This document shows positions 1-11,540 of a DNA stretch of 64,000 nt, piece by piece. Source of the stretch: [Pseudopropionibacterium] massiliense (lineage in GTDB: Bacteria > Actinomycetota > Actinomycetes > Propionibacteriales > Propionibacteriaceae). Where the stretch lies: positions 1,867,617 to 1,931,616 of the forward strand of contig NZ_LR027842.1 in assembly GCF_900607225.1 (NCBI RefSeq). The letters are read 5' to 3'. The notes under the pieces were generated by a model, which did not search any database, was not told where the DNA came from, and saw only the letters and a program-made list of their open reading frames with translations. Within the stretch, counting starts at the first letter, position 1. Every line of letters begins with the position of its first letter. A program made the translations under genes and the position numbers.

Positions 1-163
1 TCTTCCCGGCCAAACCACGGAAGTAACAGCAACCCTCGAAGGAAACAGCGGCCTGGTCGCCCTCCGCATCCCGAACCCCATGGAGGGCGGCGCCCCCCTG
101 AAGCTCGCAAACACAAAACAGGACACCCAATTCCCTGGATACCTGACCCTGGACTCCGTGTAG
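1..163 (+). CDS. 3' end of an unidentified protein gene (partial)
   Basis: The window opens inside a plus-strand reading frame (frame 2) that ends at a TAG at 161-163. About 53 residues are visible, ending in YLTLDSV. The visible part is rich in Thr, Gly and Leu and has no membrane segment. It reads like the beta-rich tail of a larger, possibly extracellular, protein. A strong hairpin-plus-T-run terminator follows about 80 bp downstream, which supports this as a real gene end. The family cannot be recognised from this fragment. Confidence 0.6.
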   Translation, partial: LPGQTTEVTATLEGNSGLVALRIPNPMEGGAPLKLANTKQDTQFPGYLTLDSV

Positions 164-242
164 ACGTAGGCACGGTGAACGGTTGCAGTCGACGAGCCCA
201 GCGCCACGGGTTTCCGGGGCCGGGCTGAGGCAAGGCTTTCCC

Positions 243-284
243 GGGCTGTGCTCCGTGGTCAGTTCCACGGAGCACAGCCCTTTT
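243..284 (+). terminator. Intrinsic terminator of the upstream plus-strand gene
   Basis: A perfect 16-bp inverted repeat (243-258 with 265-280) has a 6-nt loop and is followed by TTTT at 281-284 on the plus strand. The minus-strand reading has no T-run after the stem, so it mainly ends the plus-strand partial gene. It may also insulate dprA, which converges on it and stops at 297. Confidence 0.85.
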
Positions 285-296
285 CCATGCGGCTGG

Positions 297-1409
297 TCAT
301 CCCCCGCTGGGTAATCGCCATCCCTGGCCGGTGCCCTCGAGCCATCCCAGTTCGGTGAGCTCGGCAGCCGCGGCAATCACCTCGGGCATTGTCATCCCGG
401 TGGCGGCCGTCAGCTCGGCAACCCCTGATGTCCCACCCACCGGGATTGCCTCCCTGACGGATCTGAGTGGGGCCGGGAGAGAATCGATGGGCCGGTCCTC
501 ACCCCGCAACGGAAGCTCCTCCTGAACTCCCAGAGGGGACAACAGGGCCGTCACATCAGCGGCTGACGCGACGAGCGTGGCCATCGCGTCCCGGATCAGA
601 TGATGCGGGGTGACGGACAGCGAGGACGTGACCGGCCCGGGTACGGCCATGGTCACACGACCCAGTTCCGCCGCCCAGGAGATGGTATTCCGGGCTCCGG
701 AGCGGACTCCCGCCTCCACCACAACGGCGCCACCCCCGAGCGCCGCGATCAAGCGGTTGCGTGCCAGGAAACTGGCTCGCAACGGGTGGGTGCCCGGAGC
801 CATTTCCGTGATGACCGCGCCGTTGGTCTCGATCTGCTTCCGTAACCCGTGATGACTGACCGGATAGGTCTTGTCGATCCCCGTCGCCATCACCGCAAGG
901 GTCGGCCTACCTGCTCCGAGTGCACCACGATGAGCTGCGCTGTCGATCCCGAAGGCAAGCCCGGAGATCACCAGCCAACCTGATATGCCGAGGTCGGCTG
1001 CGAGTTCTCCCGCCACGTGCAGGCCGTAGCTGGTGGCCGATCGAGCCCCGACAATCGCGACTGCTCGCGGCATCGCCAGCACCGTGGGGTCCCCGGCGAC
1101 CCACAGCCCCAGCGGCTGACCTCCCTGGTCCCCCAGCTGGCACCTCCCGAGATCTGTGAGGCTGTCCGGCCAGAGCTCGTCCCCGGGAACCAGAAAACTG
1201 GCGCCGCTCCGGACCGTCACCGCTTCCAACTGCCCGGGATCGACGCCTCGTGCGCGACGCCCCAAGGATGTGGAATCCCCCTGTCGCTGAATGGTTTCCC
1301 ACACATCCAAGGCCCCGTAACTCTCGACGAGCTGGGTGAGCCGCGGATCCGCCGCCACCTGCAGTGCGCACAGAGCCATGCGGGCCCTACGTTCCCGAAC
1401 ATCCATCAT
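297..1409 (-). CDS. dprA: DNA-processing protein DprA
   Basis: The 370-aa product matches DprA/Smf, a cytoplasmic protein that binds incoming single-stranded DNA and loads RecA in natural transformation and recombination. The Rossmann-like core is visible: VGARSATSYG near residue 120, SGLAFGIDSAAHRGAL near 150, and a segment containing NRLIAALGGGAVVVEAG near 222. A C-terminal winged-helix-like region follows at about 315-365. The ATG at 1409 overlaps the comM stop in an ATGATG context, so dprA is the last gene of a coupled yraN-comM-dprA unit. This order is conserved in actinobacteria. dprA is common in species that are not known to be transformable, so competence should not be inferred from it. 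Confidence 0.95.
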   Translation of the reverse strand: MMDVRERRARMALCALQVAADPRLTQLVESYGALDVWETIQRQGDSTSLGRRARGVDPGQLEAVTVRSGASFLVPGDELWPDSLTDLGRCQLGDQGGQPLGLWVAGDPTVLAMPRAVAIVGARSATSYGLHVAGELAADLGISGWLVISGLAFGIDSAAHRGALGAGRPTLAVMATGIDKTYPVSHHGLRKQIETNGAVITEMAPGTHPLRASFLARNRLIAALGGGAVVVEAGVRSGARNTISWAAELGRVTMAVPGPVTSSLSVTPHHLIRDAMATLVASAADVTALLSPLGVQEELPLRGEDRPIDSLPAPLRSVREAIPVGGTSGVAELTAATGMTMPEVIAAAAELTELGWLEGTGQGWRLPSGG

Positions 1410-2941
1410 GCCGCCTCGTGGAACATACCCTGCCTCAGCTGCATGGCAACCCGCAGGGAAGCCGCCGAGATCCGGTCCTCACCGGCTAGATCTGCAACGG
1501 TCCATGCCAGTCGTAGCACCTTGTCCACCCCACGAGCGCTCAGCAGGCCGCGGTTCAAAGCCTTCTCCAGGGGGGACAGATCCTCCGGCAGGGGCAGGTG
1601 CGAGCGAAGCCACGGTCCGGCCACCTCGCCGTTGGTGCGCCAAGGCGTGCTTCGAAGCCGTCGAGCCTGCCTTTCCCGAGCCACGAGAACACGTGTTGCG
1701 ATCTCGGCGCTGGACTCGGGTTGCTCCAGTGAATCCCCCAGGAATGAACGAGACTGGGGCAACATGTGATGCCGAATGTCAATGCGGTCCATGATCGGCC
1801 CCGACAATCGTTCCTGATATCTCCGCACCACCATGGGAGAGCAGCGGCATTCGCGGCCCGTGACTCCGTGGAAACCACAGGGACACGGATTCGCCGCCAA
1901 CACCAGCTGGAATCGTGCCGGATACCGCACCTGGATCGCCGCTCTGCCTATGCTGACCCATCCAGATTCCAGTGGGGTGCGCAGTGCGTCAAGGACGCGC
2001 GTCCCGAACTCGGGTGCCTCATCGAGGAACAACACGCCACGGTGCGCCAAGGAAATCGACCCGGGACGCACCAGTCGCGCTCCCCCACCAATTATCGAGG
2101 CCGGTGAGGATGAGTGGTGAGGATCCGCATAGGGCGGATCGATCAACAACCCTCCGCTGAGGTCCAATCCGGCAAGCGAGTGCAAAGCGGAGACCTCAAC
2201 CGCTTCCTCACCATCGAGGGAAGGCAGGATGCTGGTCAACCGAGAGGCGAGCATGGTTTTCCCCACACCGGGTGCGCCGTGCAGGAACACGTGATGTCGT
2301 CCCGCTGCTGCCACCTCCATCACCCAGCGGCCTTCGATATGCCCCTTTACTTCCCGGAAATCCAGGGTAGGCCTGTGTCTGGAAGTCACATCTTCATCGG
2401 CCGGAGGTTCCCATCCACCCAGTGGCGGTTCCCCGTTGAGTACGGCGACGAGATCCTTCAGATGTCCGACGGCCCACACCGTGATCCCGGGCACCAGGGA
2501 TGCCTCGGCTTCCTGACTGGCCGGGACGATCACCTTGTCAAAGCCGCTCCTGACCGCAGCGAGTAGAGCCGGTAGGATTCCCGGGACTCGCCGCAATCTT
2601 CCGTCCAGCCCCAACTCACCCAGGCACACATGATTCCGAGCCGCGTCCTTCGGCACCTTGTCGATGGCCGCCAGGGCAGCCGTTGCTATGGCCAGGTCGT
2701 AGTGGGTTCCGGTCTTCGGCAGGTTGGCCGGAGAAAGATTGATGGTGACCAGCCCACTGGGCCACGGCAACTCAGCTCCCGTCACCGCTGCCCGAACCCG
2801 TTCCTTCGCCTGCGAGAGCGCCGCATCCGGCAGACCGACGAGCACGGTGCGGGGAAGACCGCCTCCCTCGGCCACCTCAACCTCGACCATCGCTCCTTCA
2901 ATCCCGTTGAGTGCCACGGACCAAGCTGACGCGGTGCTCAT
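1406..2941 (-). CDS. comM: YifB/ComM family Mg-chelatase-like AAA+ ATPase
   Basis: The product is 511 aa. An N-terminal ChlI/Lon-like domain begins with SAWSVALNGIEGAMVEVEV and contains LVGLPDAALSQAKERVRAAV. It is followed by an AAA+ module with Walker A GAPGVGKTM near residue 220 and Walker B VLFLDEAPEF. A Cys-rich CPCGFHG...CRCSP loop and a C-terminal Mg-chelatase region complete the family layout. ComM in Gram-negative bacteria is a branch-migration helicase; the role in actinobacteria is inferred. The start ATG at 2941 overlaps the yraN stop (ATGA). The open frame continues upstream into yraN, but the family N-terminus begins here. Confidence 0.92.
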   Translation of the reverse strand: MSTASAWSVALNGIEGAMVEVEVAEGGGLPRTVLVGLPDAALSQAKERVRAAVTGAELPWPSGLVTINLSPANLPKTGTHYDLAIATAALAAIDKVPKDAARNHVCLGELGLDGRLRRVPGILPALLAAVRSGFDKVIVPASQEAEASLVPGITVWAVGHLKDLVAVLNGEPPLGGWEPPADEDVTSRHRPTLDFREVKGHIEGRWVMEVAAAGRHHVFLHGAPGVGKTMLASRLTSILPSLDGEEAVEVSALHSLAGLDLSGGLLIDPPYADPHHSSSPASIIGGGARLVRPGSISLAHRGVLFLDEAPEFGTRVLDALRTPLESGWVSIGRAAIQVRYPARFQLVLAANPCPCGFHGVTGRECRCSPMVVRRYQERLSGPIMDRIDIRHHMLPQSRSFLGDSLEQPESSAEIATRVLVARERQARRLRSTPWRTNGEVAGPWLRSHLPLPEDLSPLEKALNRGLLSARGVDKVLRLAWTVADLAGEDRISAASLRVAMQLRQGMFHEAA

Positions 2942-3312
2942 TCCTCGATCCCCCGGACGTGATTGATCACGGGTTTCTCCCCGGGACGCAGCAGCACTCC
3001 TATGGCGTCGATGCGCACGAGGTCCGCTCGGATTCTGTGCTCGGCAAGCCACAGCCAACAGAGCTGTCGTAGTTTTTTGCGTTTGCGCCACGTGACCGCT
3101 TCGAGTGGGTCACCAAACCCGAGCCCCGAACGGCACTTCACCTCGATGAAAACCAGCGCCCCGGCATGTGGATCGTGAGCGATGATGTCGAGCTCACCCT
3201 CGTTGCACCTCCAGTTGCGGTCGAGCACCTGCCACCCGAGACCGGTCAGATGCTCGACGGCGTGCTCCTCCCCGATTCGCCCGATCGCCCGAGGTTTTCC
3301 ACGAACAACCAC
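2938..3312 (-). CDS. YraN/UPF0102 family nuclease-fold protein
   Basis: This 124-aa protein belongs to the UPF0102 (YraN) family, a small PD-(D/E)XK nuclease fold of unsettled function. The conserved IGRIGEEHAVEHL segment starts the domain. The motifs NEGELDIIA and VFIEVKCRSG carry the predicted metal-binding acidic residues and lysine. A GTG start at 3312 is chosen because AGGAGG stands 7 nt upstream. The open frame reaches an ATG at 3387, but the extra residues are unlike the family. The stop overlaps the comM start, giving a translationally coupled unit with comM and dprA. Confidence 0.88.
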   Translation of the reverse strand: MVVRGKPRAIGRIGEEHAVEHLTGLGWQVLDRNWRCNEGELDIIAHDPHAGALVFIEVKCRSGLGFGDPLEAVTWRKRKKLRQLCWLWLAEHRIRADLVRIDAIGVLLRPGEKPVINHVRGIEE

Positions 3313-3450
3313 AAGATCACCTCCTGCCACCACTCTGGGCAGAAGATGGCATCCGCGAGCAGTTTTCCACAGGAAAACTTTTCCCACGGACCTTTCAGAA
3401 GGTCGCGTCGGCAGGCCTGCAATATCCCAGCAGGACCGCCACGAGAACGC

Positions 3451-3762
3451 CTAGCCCTGGTTGGGAACCGGGAAGTCGGAGTGAGTGATCTCCTCGATCG
3501 AGACATCCCGGAAAGTCAGGACCTTCGCACTCTTCACGAATCGCGCAGGCCGGTACATGTCCCACACCCACGCATCGCCCATGGAGACCTCGTAGTAGAC
3601 ATCGCTTCCCTCGGTCCGCACCTTCAGATCGACGGCGTTGCACAGATAGAACCGCCTCTCGGTCTCCACTGCGTACGTGAAGATGCCGACTACGTCCTTG
3701 TATTCGTGGTAGAGGTCAAGCTCCAGCTTGCTCTCGTACTGTTCCAGATCTTCCGTGCTCAT
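3451..3762 (-). CDS. DUF2469 family protein
   Basis: This 103-aa acidic, aromatic-rich protein starts MSTEDLEQYESKLELDLYHEY and matches the actinobacterial DUF2469 family. The function is unknown. It has no signal peptide or membrane span. It sits 6 bp after rnhB, the position where this family is conserved in actinobacteria, and so is probably cotranscribed with lepB and rnhB. The 138-bp gap before yraN shows no clear hairpin. Confidence 0.88.
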   Translation of the reverse strand: MSTEDLEQYESKLELDLYHEYKDVVGIFTYAVETERRFYLCNAVDLKVRTEGSDVYYEVSMGDAWVWDMYRPARFVKSAKVLTFRDVSIEEITHSDFPVPNQG

Positions 3763-3768
3763 GGTGCA

Positions 3769-4383
3769 TCACACTCTAGCCGCATCGGGTACACAGGAGT
3801 AGCTGAGGCGGTGGATCGGGCTCGGCCCGAGCAGCTTCAGGGCCCTCTTGTGGGCGACGGTGCAGTATCCCTTGTGCACGGCAAGGCCGTAGCCGGGGTA
3901 CTCCCGTTCGTAGGCAACCATGATCGCATCGCGCTGGACCTTGGCGACGATGGAAGCGGCGCTGATGCACGCGGCAACCTTGTCTCCCTTCCAGATGCTC
4001 AACCCCGGTGCTCCCAGACCGCTCACCGGAAATCCGTCGGTCAGGACGAACCCCGGCCTGACGTGCAGCCGCGCCACGGCTCTGCGCAGTCCTTGAAGAT
4101 CGGCCTCATGCATCCCCAAGGTGTCGCAGTCAGCGGGTTCAACTCGTGCCCAAGCGACCGCGACGGCGTTTTCCAATATCACTGAGCAGAGCTCAACCCT
4201 GCGTTTCGGGGTCAAGGCCTTGGAGTCGTCGAGCCCTTCAACCGGGCGGGCAGGATCCAGGATCACCGCGGCAGCCACCAAGGGGCCGGCACAGGCCCCA
4301 CGCCCCGCTTCATCCGCCCCGGCAACCGGACCGAACCCAGCGGACGTCAGGACGTTCTCATAGACATGGACGTCTTTCAGCAC
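3769..4383 (-). CDS. rnhB: Ribonuclease HII
   Basis: RNase HII removes ribonucleotides and the RNA strand of RNA-DNA hybrids. The catalytic motif GADEAGRGACAGPLVAAAV near the N-terminus has the DEXGRG signature. Later segments LDDSKALTP and AASIVAKVQRDA supply the other family motifs. The most likely start is the GTG at 4383, which overlaps the lepB stop region and gives 204 aa. The frame is open up to 4587, but there it only shadows lepB. It is coupled to lepB upstream and DUF2469 downstream. Confidence 0.93.
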   Translation of the reverse strand: MLKDVHVYENVLTSAGFGPVAGADEAGRGACAGPLVAAAVILDPARPVEGLDDSKALTPKRRVELCSVILENAVAVAWARVEPADCDTLGMHEADLQGLRRAVARLHVRPGFVLTDGFPVSGLGAPGLSIWKGDKVAACISAASIVAKVQRDAIMVAYEREYPGYGLAVHKGYCTVAHKRALKLLGPSPIHRLSYSCVPDAARV

Positions 4384-5162
4384 CCGGCCGGGGCCTCGAT
4401 GATGGTGGGTTCCGCGGGAGCTTCCCGCTCGGGTTTGGGAATTCTCGCGAAGGTCTCCGGCACCCGGAAGGTCGACAATCTGTCCAGCGGAGCCACGATG
4501 GCCACAGCCGCACCCACCACTTTGTTCGTGGGGACGAAGGCCGCCGCTCCGGGTTTTCCTCCGACCCGCGTGTCCCTCAAATGGCATCGTGAATCCGCTG
4601 AGGCATTCCGGTGATCGCCCATCACGAAAATGTGATCAGCGGGAACGATGACATCGAAGGGTAGGTTCGACGGGGCGACCTGAACGCCATCCTCGGAGTA
4701 CAAGTACTGCGACTCGTCCAAGGCTGTTCCGTTCACGGTCACGGCTCCCTCAGCCGTACAGCAGGTCACCCGATCCCCCGGCATACCGATCGCGCGTTTT
4801 ATGAGATATCCCCCGCCGGGATTCGGAAGGACTCCTATGAACTCCAAGACCTGTTCCATCGGCGTGTGCGCCGGTTGGGGGCCCGAAAGCCAGTGCGCAG
4901 GATCCTCGAAGACCACCACGTCACCGCGCTGGAACCCTCCGAACTTGGCCACCAGAACCCTGTCCCCAACTTTCAGGGTGTTCTCCATACTGCCGCTCGG
5001 AATGCTGAACATCTGGGCGACGAACCCCCGCAGCAGGGTGGAGATCAGGAGCGCACCAACGAGAATGAGAGCGATCTCTCCCACTCCGCTGAAGAATCTT
5101 CGCGGGAAGGACCGCTCCTTCTCCTGTGTGGCTCCGGTGCCGGAATCATCGGTGCTTTCCAA
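4377..5162 (-). CDS. lepB: Signal peptidase I
   Basis: This 261-aa membrane-bound type I signal peptidase has one N-terminal transmembrane segment at about residues 27-47. The catalytic serine lies in SIPSGSMENT (Ser58), and the general-base lysine lies in YLIKRAIGMPGDRV (Lys122). A C-terminal box GDHRNASADSR is present. The enzyme cleaves signal peptides from exported proteins on the outer face of the membrane. It lies downstream of rplS and overlaps the rnhB start. Confidence 0.95.
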   Translation of the reverse strand: MESTDDSGTGATQEKERSFPRRFFSGVGEIALILVGALLISTLLRGFVAQMFSIPSGSMENTLKVGDRVLVAKFGGFQRGDVVVFEDPAHWLSGPQPAHTPMEQVLEFIGVLPNPGGGYLIKRAIGMPGDRVTCCTAEGAVTVNGTALDESQYLYSEDGVQVAPSNLPFDVIVPADHIFVMGDHRNASADSRCHLRDTRVGGKPGAAAFVPTNKVVGAAVAIVAPLDRLSTFRVPETFARIPKPEREAPAEPTIIEAPAGC

Positions 5163-5239
5163 CGCATTCGCCTTCCTGAGAAAAACAAGCGGCCCGCACC
5201 GCCGGGTTCACCCTACAGGCACGGGCCAAGCAGATGCCC

Positions 5240-5590
5240 TCAGGCTCGCTTTTCCTTGATCTTGGCGGCCTTGCCGCGCAGACCACGCAGGTAGTACAGC
5301 TTGGCGCGACGCACGTCACCCCGACGCTCCACCTCGATCTTCTCGATGATGGGGCTGTGGAGCGGGAAGGTGCGCTCGACGCCCACCCCAAAACTCACCT
5401 TCCGAACCGTGAATGCTTCCTGCACCCCGCTGGCGTTGCGGGCGATCACGACACCGGCGAACACCTGGACACGAGACCGACTACCTTCGATGACTCGCAC
5501 ATGCACGCGTACGGAGTCGCCGGGGCGAAAATCGGGAATGTCGGTTCGCAGAGCGGCCTGGTCGACGGCCTTGATCAAGGGATTGGTCAT
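5240..5590 (-). CDS. rplS: 50S ribosomal protein L19
   Basis: The product is a 116-aa L19. It contains [18 protein letters not shown], the [18 protein letters not shown] stretch and the basic tail of the family. The start ATG at 5590 begins [11 protein letters not shown]; the frame is open further upstream but without family similarity. It lies 77 bp upstream of lepB. The region 5591-5822 between it and sdhB must hold its promoter; a CATAAT hexamer stands on the minus strand at 5708-5713, but no convincing -35 was found. Confidence 0.95.
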   Translation of the reverse strand: MTNPLIKAVDQAALRTDIPDFRPGDSVRVHVRVIEGSRSRVQVFAGVVIARNASGVQEAFTVRKVSFGVGVERTFPLHSPIIEKIEVERRGDVRRAKLYYLRGLRGKAAKIKEKRA

Positions 5591-5753
5591 GATGTCCTCG
5601 TCAGTGCCACAGGTCACCGCGGTCGTGGTTCTCTCGCCACACCCCGGTTGTCCCCCTGTGGCAGGAACCGGGTTCGGGCTGGCTGCCCGGTTGGGCAACG
5701 GCTGACAATTATGCCACAAAAGCACGGCATGACGCGCGTCCTCGGGAGCCGAC

Positions 5754-5781
5754 GTGGGGCGCCCGTTTCCGGACGCCCCAC
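5754..5781 (-). terminator. Hairpin downstream of sdhB
   Basis: An inverted repeat GTGGGGCG...CGCCCCAC (5754-5761 with 5774-5781, extendable by 2-3 bp with one mismatch) lies 40 bp after the sdhB stop. There is no T-run on the minus strand, so it may act as a U-less terminator or as an mRNA 3' end. The rest of the gap up to rplS contains no gene. Confidence 0.5.
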
Positions 5782-5822
5782 ACGGGTGGCCTTGGCGCGA
5801 TGGCGCGGAGACGCAGGGTCTC

Positions 5823-6568
5823 CTATTTGCCGTCGCCCTTGAACAGCGATTTGATGAGGTCGCGGTTCAGCTGGGAGATGGATTCCAGCGGGATACCCTT
5901 CGGGCAGACCGCGGCGCACTCCCCGATGTTGGTGCAGTTGCCGAACCCCTCCTGATCGTGCTGGGCAACCATCGACTTCACACGACGGTAGCGCTCCGGC
6001 TGTCCCTGCGGGAGCATCGCCAAGTGTGTGATCTTCGCCGATGTGAACAGCATCGCGGAGCTGTTCGGACAGGCAGCGACGCATGCGCCACAACCGATGC
6101 ATGTTGCGTTGTCGAACGCCTTGTCGGACTCCCGCTTCGGGGCGGGGGTTGCGTGGGCATCCGGAGCGGAGCCCGTGTTGGAGGAGATGTAACCACCGGA
6201 TTGGACGATCCGGTCCAACGCCGTGCGATCGACCGCGAGGTCCTTGAGCACCGGGAAGGCACCGGCCCGCCAAGGCTCGATCTCGATCGTCGCACCATCG
6301 GCGAAGGAACGCATGTGCAACTGGCAGGTGGTGGTGGCGGAACCGCCATGAGCGACGCCGTTGATCACGAGACCACACATGCCGCAGATACCCTCACGGC
6401 AATCATGATCGAATGCGACAGGTTCCTGGTTCGCATCCGTGAGCTGCTCGTTGAGCATGTCGAGCATCTCCAGGAAGGACATGTCCGGGGACACGCCATC
6501 GATGTCGTACTCGGCCATCGCGCCCCGGGCGTTGGGGCCGGCCTGGCGCCAGATGCGCAGCTTGAGCT

Positions 6569-6572
<4 letters not shown>
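5823..6572 (-). CDS. sdhB: Succinate dehydrogenase/fumarate reductase iron-sulfur subunit
   Basis: This 249-aa subunit carries electrons between the flavoprotein and the membrane anchor. The [2Fe-2S] motif is [13 protein letters not shown] with a later TTTCQLH cysteine. The C-terminal ferredoxin-like part has [15 protein letters not shown] and a second cysteine cluster in [16 protein letters not shown]. It is the last gene of sdhCAB, and its ATG overlaps the sdhA stop by 4 bp. Either direction of the reaction is possible; propionibacteria use both. Confidence 0.95.
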
Positions 6573-8572
<2,000 letters not shown>

Positions 8573-8580
8573 GGTGCTGC

Positions 8581-9300
8581 TCACTTCAGGATTCCGAACT
8601 GGACACACAGGGGCATGATCATGAATCCGGCGTAGAGCGCCACGGAAACGACCAGCGCGATGATGTTCAGCCACTTGCGGGAATTGGCGGACAGGTTTCC
8701 ACCCAGCGTCGCGAAAGCGCTCCACAGACCATGACGGATGTGCATGCACACGAACAGGATGGACACGGCGTACAGGGCGGTGATCCACCACTGCTGGAAT
8801 CCTGCGAGCACCATGGTGTGCGGTTCGGCGGCATGACCGCCCAGGATGCCGGGCACGATGGTGAACTGGACCAGGTGGAAGATCACGAAGAGAAGAATGA
8901 TCACACCACCCCAGCGCATCGTGCGGGACGAGTAGGTCTGGGCCTGACGCTTGGTGACCTGGTACTTGTCGCCGCGGTTCTTGATGGTCTTCGCCGACAA
9001 CGTCGCCGCGGACCAGATGTGGAGAGCGATGGCCAGAAGCAGCGCTGCCCTGAACACCCATATGAACTGCCCGGCCGGCATGATCGGAGCCATGATGCCA
9101 CCATCGTCGGTGGCGCCCTTCAGCCAGTGGGCGTAGTGGTCGAAGGCCTCGTAGCCGACAAACATCTTCAGGTTGCCGTACATGTGCACGAGCAGAAAGA
9201 CGATCAGGATCAGGCCGGTGACCGCCATCAGGGCCTTCCGCGCGACCGTGGACCGCAACGCTCGTTGATGGATAGTTAGTGATGTTGCCACGAGGGTCAC
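8581..9300 (-). CDS. sdhC: Succinate dehydrogenase cytochrome b subunit
   Basis: The protein is a polytopic membrane anchor of about 239 aa with five hydrophobic segments and several histidines suited to heme b. Examples are [31 protein letters not shown] and CMHIRHGLW. This is the single-subunit anchor type of Bacillus SdhC and epsilonproteobacterial FrdC. A GTG start at 9300 is chosen because GGAAGG lies 8 nt upstream; GTG at 9291 is an alternative. It is the first gene of sdhCAB. The 125 bp up to trmD should hold the operon promoter. Confidence 0.9.
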   Translation of the reverse strand: MTLVATSLTIHQRALRSTVARKALMAVTGLILIVFLLVHMYGNLKMFVGYEAFDHYAHWLKGATDDGGIMAPIMPAGQFIWVFRAALLLAIALHIWSAATLSAKTIKNRGDKYQVTKRQAQTYSSRTMRWGGVIILLFVIFHLVQFTIVPGILGGHAAEPHTMVLAGFQQWWITALYAVSILFVCMHIRHGLWSAFATLGGNLSANSRKWLNIIALVVSVALYAGFMIMPLCVQFGILK

Positions 9301-9425
9301 TCTAGCTGCCTTCCGGCGTAATTTCGCACACCGGGTCCGGTTAAGGGTCGCCCCGTCGCAAAAACGCGCCAAACCCTTGTCCAGAAGGGGTTTTACGCTA
9401 CCCGGAAGGGACGAAAATAGCCTCT

Positions 9426-10127
9426 TCAGACCCCCCTCTGGAACAGATCCGGGCGGCGTTGCCGGGTACGTTCCAGGGCCTGTTCCCGACGCCATGTCGC
9501 GATGGCCGCATGGTTGCCGGACAGCAGGACGGGGGGTACCTCCCGATCCCGCCAGACAGGGGGTTTCGTGTAGTTGGGATACTCCAGCAGCCGGTGCCCG
9601 GGAGCGTGTGATTCCTCCACCAGCGACTCCGGGTTCCCGAGCACTCCGGGGATGAGCCGCACCACCGCCTCGGTGATGGTCAGCACCGCCACCTCACCGC
9701 CGTTCAGCACATAGTCGCCAAGGCTTACCTCAATGAATTCGTAACTCTCCGCGCAGTGGTCCAGCACCCGCTGGTCGATGCCCTCGTAGCGTCCGCACGC
9801 GAACACCAGCCTTTCCCGCGTGCTCAAGTCGTGGGCCAGGTCCTGGTCCAGCACCCGGCCCGTCGGTGTCGGTACCACCACCGTCATGGGCGCAGGGCTG
9901 AGGTGTTCCATGGCGTCCAGGGCCTCACCCCAGGGTTCGGGTTTCATCACCATCCCTGCGCCCCCGCCGTAAGGGGTGTCGTCGGTGGTGTGGTGCCGGT
10001 CGTGTGTCCACCAGCGAAGATCGTGGACGGCCAGATCGACAATGCCCGCCTCGATGGCCTTCCCCACCAGCGACAACGACAACGGCGCCAAATAGTCGGG
10101 AAAGATCGTGATGACGTCGATTCTCAT
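9426..10127 (-). CDS. trmD: tRNA (guanine-N1)-methyltransferase
   Basis: The product is a 233-aa TrmD, which makes m1G at position 37 of tRNAs next to the anticodon and prevents frameshifting. The start [19 protein letters not shown] is typical. The knotted SAM site is visible as [13 protein letters not shown] and [15 protein letters not shown]. The ATG overlaps the rimM stop by 4 bp. It ends the rpsP-khpA-rimM-trmD operon. Confidence 0.95.
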   Translation of the reverse strand: MRIDVITIFPDYLAPLSLSLVGKAIEAGIVDLAVHDLRWWTHDRHHTTDDTPYGGGAGMVMKPEPWGEALDAMEHLSPAPMTVVVPTPTGRVLDQDLAHDLSTRERLVFACGRYEGIDQRVLDHCAESYEFIEVSLGDYVLNGGEVAVLTITEAVVRLIPGVLGNPESLVEESHAPGHRLLEYPNYTKPPVWRDREVPPVLLSGNHAAIATWRREQALERTRQRRPDLFQRGV

Positions 10128-10642
10128 TCGGTTTCCTCCAGCAGCCCGCCCACATCGGCGAACTGCACCTCCCCCGCCACGAGGTCGACCCGGGGCACCA
10201 GGGCCGACACGAAGGGAACCAGGCGCCTCCCGGAAGAGGTCTCGACCGCAAGGCAGTCCTGCGCCGGCAGATGCAGAACCTCCACGACCTCACCGACCTG
10301 CCGACCGTCGGCGCCCAACGCACGAAGCCCCACGAGCTGCCGGTCGAAGTACTCCTCCGGTTCGCTCGGGGTCTCGTCGGCGGGAACGTCGACGAACAGG
10401 CGCTCGCCACGAAGCGTCTCGACGACGGTTCTGTCCGGATACCCCCGGAAAGACGCCACCAGTCTCCCGCGGTGCCAGCGGATCCTTTCCAGAACCACCT
10501 TCTTCCCGGACGCGAGACGAAACCCGGACCCCGGCTGGAACCGGCGTCCGGGTTCGTCGGTACGCACATCGATGAACACGTCGCCGCGGATGCCGTGGGC
10601 GCGACCCACGACTCCGACGAGCACCTCAACCAGATCGGTCAA
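10124..10642 (-). CDS. rimM: Ribosome maturation factor RimM
   Basis: This 172-aa 16S rRNA processing factor binds S19 during 30S assembly. The N-terminal beta-barrel starts [18 protein letters not shown], and the C-terminal PRC-barrel part contains [13 protein letters not shown] and [11 protein letters not shown]. It is coupled to trmD downstream and lies 11 bp after khpA. Confidence 0.93.
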   Translation of the reverse strand: MTDLVEVLVGVVGRAHGIRGDVFIDVRTDEPGRRFQPGSGFRLASGKKVVLERIRWHRGRLVASFRGYPDRTVVETLRGERLFVDVPADETPSEPEEYFDRQLVGLRALGADGRQVGEVVEVLHLPAQDCLAVETSSGRRLVPFVSALVPRVDLVAGEVQFADVGGLLEETE

Positions 10643-10653
10643 GGGGAACCCAT

Positions 10654-10902
10654 TCAGCGGCGACGGGGCCGGTCGACATCGACGAAGTCGACGCGGACCT
10701 GTTCGCTTCCCGCCAGCGCCCCGACCACGGTGCGCAGTGCACTCGCCGTACGGCCCTGCCGACCGATCACCTTTCCGATGTCCTCCGGGTGGACACGCAC
10801 CTCCAGAAGCCGACCGCGGCGCAGGTCCTTGTCCCGCACGGTCACGTCATCGGGGTTGGAAACGATCCCAGCGACCAAGTGCTCGAGAGCGTCGGCGAGC
10901 AC
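10654..10902 (-). CDS. khpA: KH-domain RNA-binding protein KhpA
   Basis: This 82-aa protein is made of a single KH domain with the signature GKVIGRQGRTASALR. It binds RNA and is found between rpsP and rimM in most Gram-positive bacteria. It begins 3 bp after the rpsP stop, so it is translated from the same message. The basic tail DVDRPRRR is usual. Confidence 0.9.
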   Translation of the reverse strand: MLADALEHLVAGIVSNPDDVTVRDKDLRRGRLLEVRVHPEDIGKVIGRQGRTASALRTVVGALAGSEQVRVDFVDVDRPRRR

Positions 10903-10905
10903 GGC

Positions 10906-11346
10906 TCAGGCCTCCTGCTCGGTGGCCTCGTCCCCGGCGGGGGTCTCGGTGGCAGCTTCTTCCTCGGCCTTCTTCTTCGCCCTCGAGATGGCGGGGGCGA
11001 CGGCACTGCCATCCTCGGCCAGGGCCTTCGCGAACTCGGCCTCGCGGTCTCGCGGCTCGGGTTGCGGAAGGATTCCGGAGGGGGTGTCCTCTCCCGTGAA
11101 CTTCTGCCAGTCGCCGGAACGCTTGAAGATGGCGACCACTGCCTCAGTCGGCTGGGCGCCCACGGACAGCCAGTACTGGGCGCGCTCGGAGTTGACGCGG
11201 ATCAACGAAGGATCGTTCTTGGGGTGGTAGAGACCGATCTCCTCAATGGCCTGCCCGTCCCGCTTGGAACGGGAATCCATGACGACGATGCGGTAGTGGG
11301 GGGAGCGAATCTTGCCGAGACGCTTCAGACGAATCTTGGTAGCCAA
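10906..11346 (-). CDS. rpsP: 30S ribosomal protein S16
   Basis: The 146-aa product has the S16 core in its first 80 residues ([20 protein letters not shown], then [10 protein letters not shown]). It carries an extended acidic and Ala/Glu-rich tail common in actinobacteria. The start is a TTG at 11346 with AGGAG 9 nt upstream; the frame continues open to 11430 without family similarity. It is the first gene of the rpsP-khpA-rimM-trmD operon. Its promoter lies in the 194-bp divergent gap to the metallopeptidase gene. Confidence 0.92.
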   Translation of the reverse strand: MATKIRLKRLGKIRSPHYRIVVMDSRSKRDGQAIEEIGLYHPKNDPSLIRVNSERAQYWLSVGAQPTEAVVAIFKRSGDWQKFTGEDTPSGILPQPEPRDREAEFAKALAEDGSAVAPAISRAKKKAEEEAATETPAGDEATEQEA

Positions 11347-11527
11347 GTTCGGAATCTCCTGTTGCTTGTGGGTCTGTGACCAGACGAGTTGGATGACCAA
11401 TGAACGGTGCGTGTGGGGCACGCCCGGCATTGACCGGTTGAACCGTGCTCGCCGGAGTTAGAGGGCGCCAGCGACAGGTGCGGATGTATTCTGCCAGATT
11501 TCTCCGTACAGTCCCAACAAATCCCCG

Positions 11528-11533
11528 TAGGAT
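11528..11533 (+). promoter_or_regulatory. Candidate -10 element of a leaderless transcript
   Basis: TAGGAT ends exactly 7 nt before the GTG at 11541, so transcription would begin at or next to the start codon. No Shine-Dalgarno-like run precedes the GTG. The same spacing recurs in front of four other genes in the window. Confidence 0.5.
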
Positions 11534-11540
11534 CGGTATC

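Noticed and set aside
297-3312. A complete natural-competence locus
   Set aside because: Only dprA and comM are present. Both are widely kept in non-transformable bacteria, and no comEA, comEC or pilus gene is in the window.
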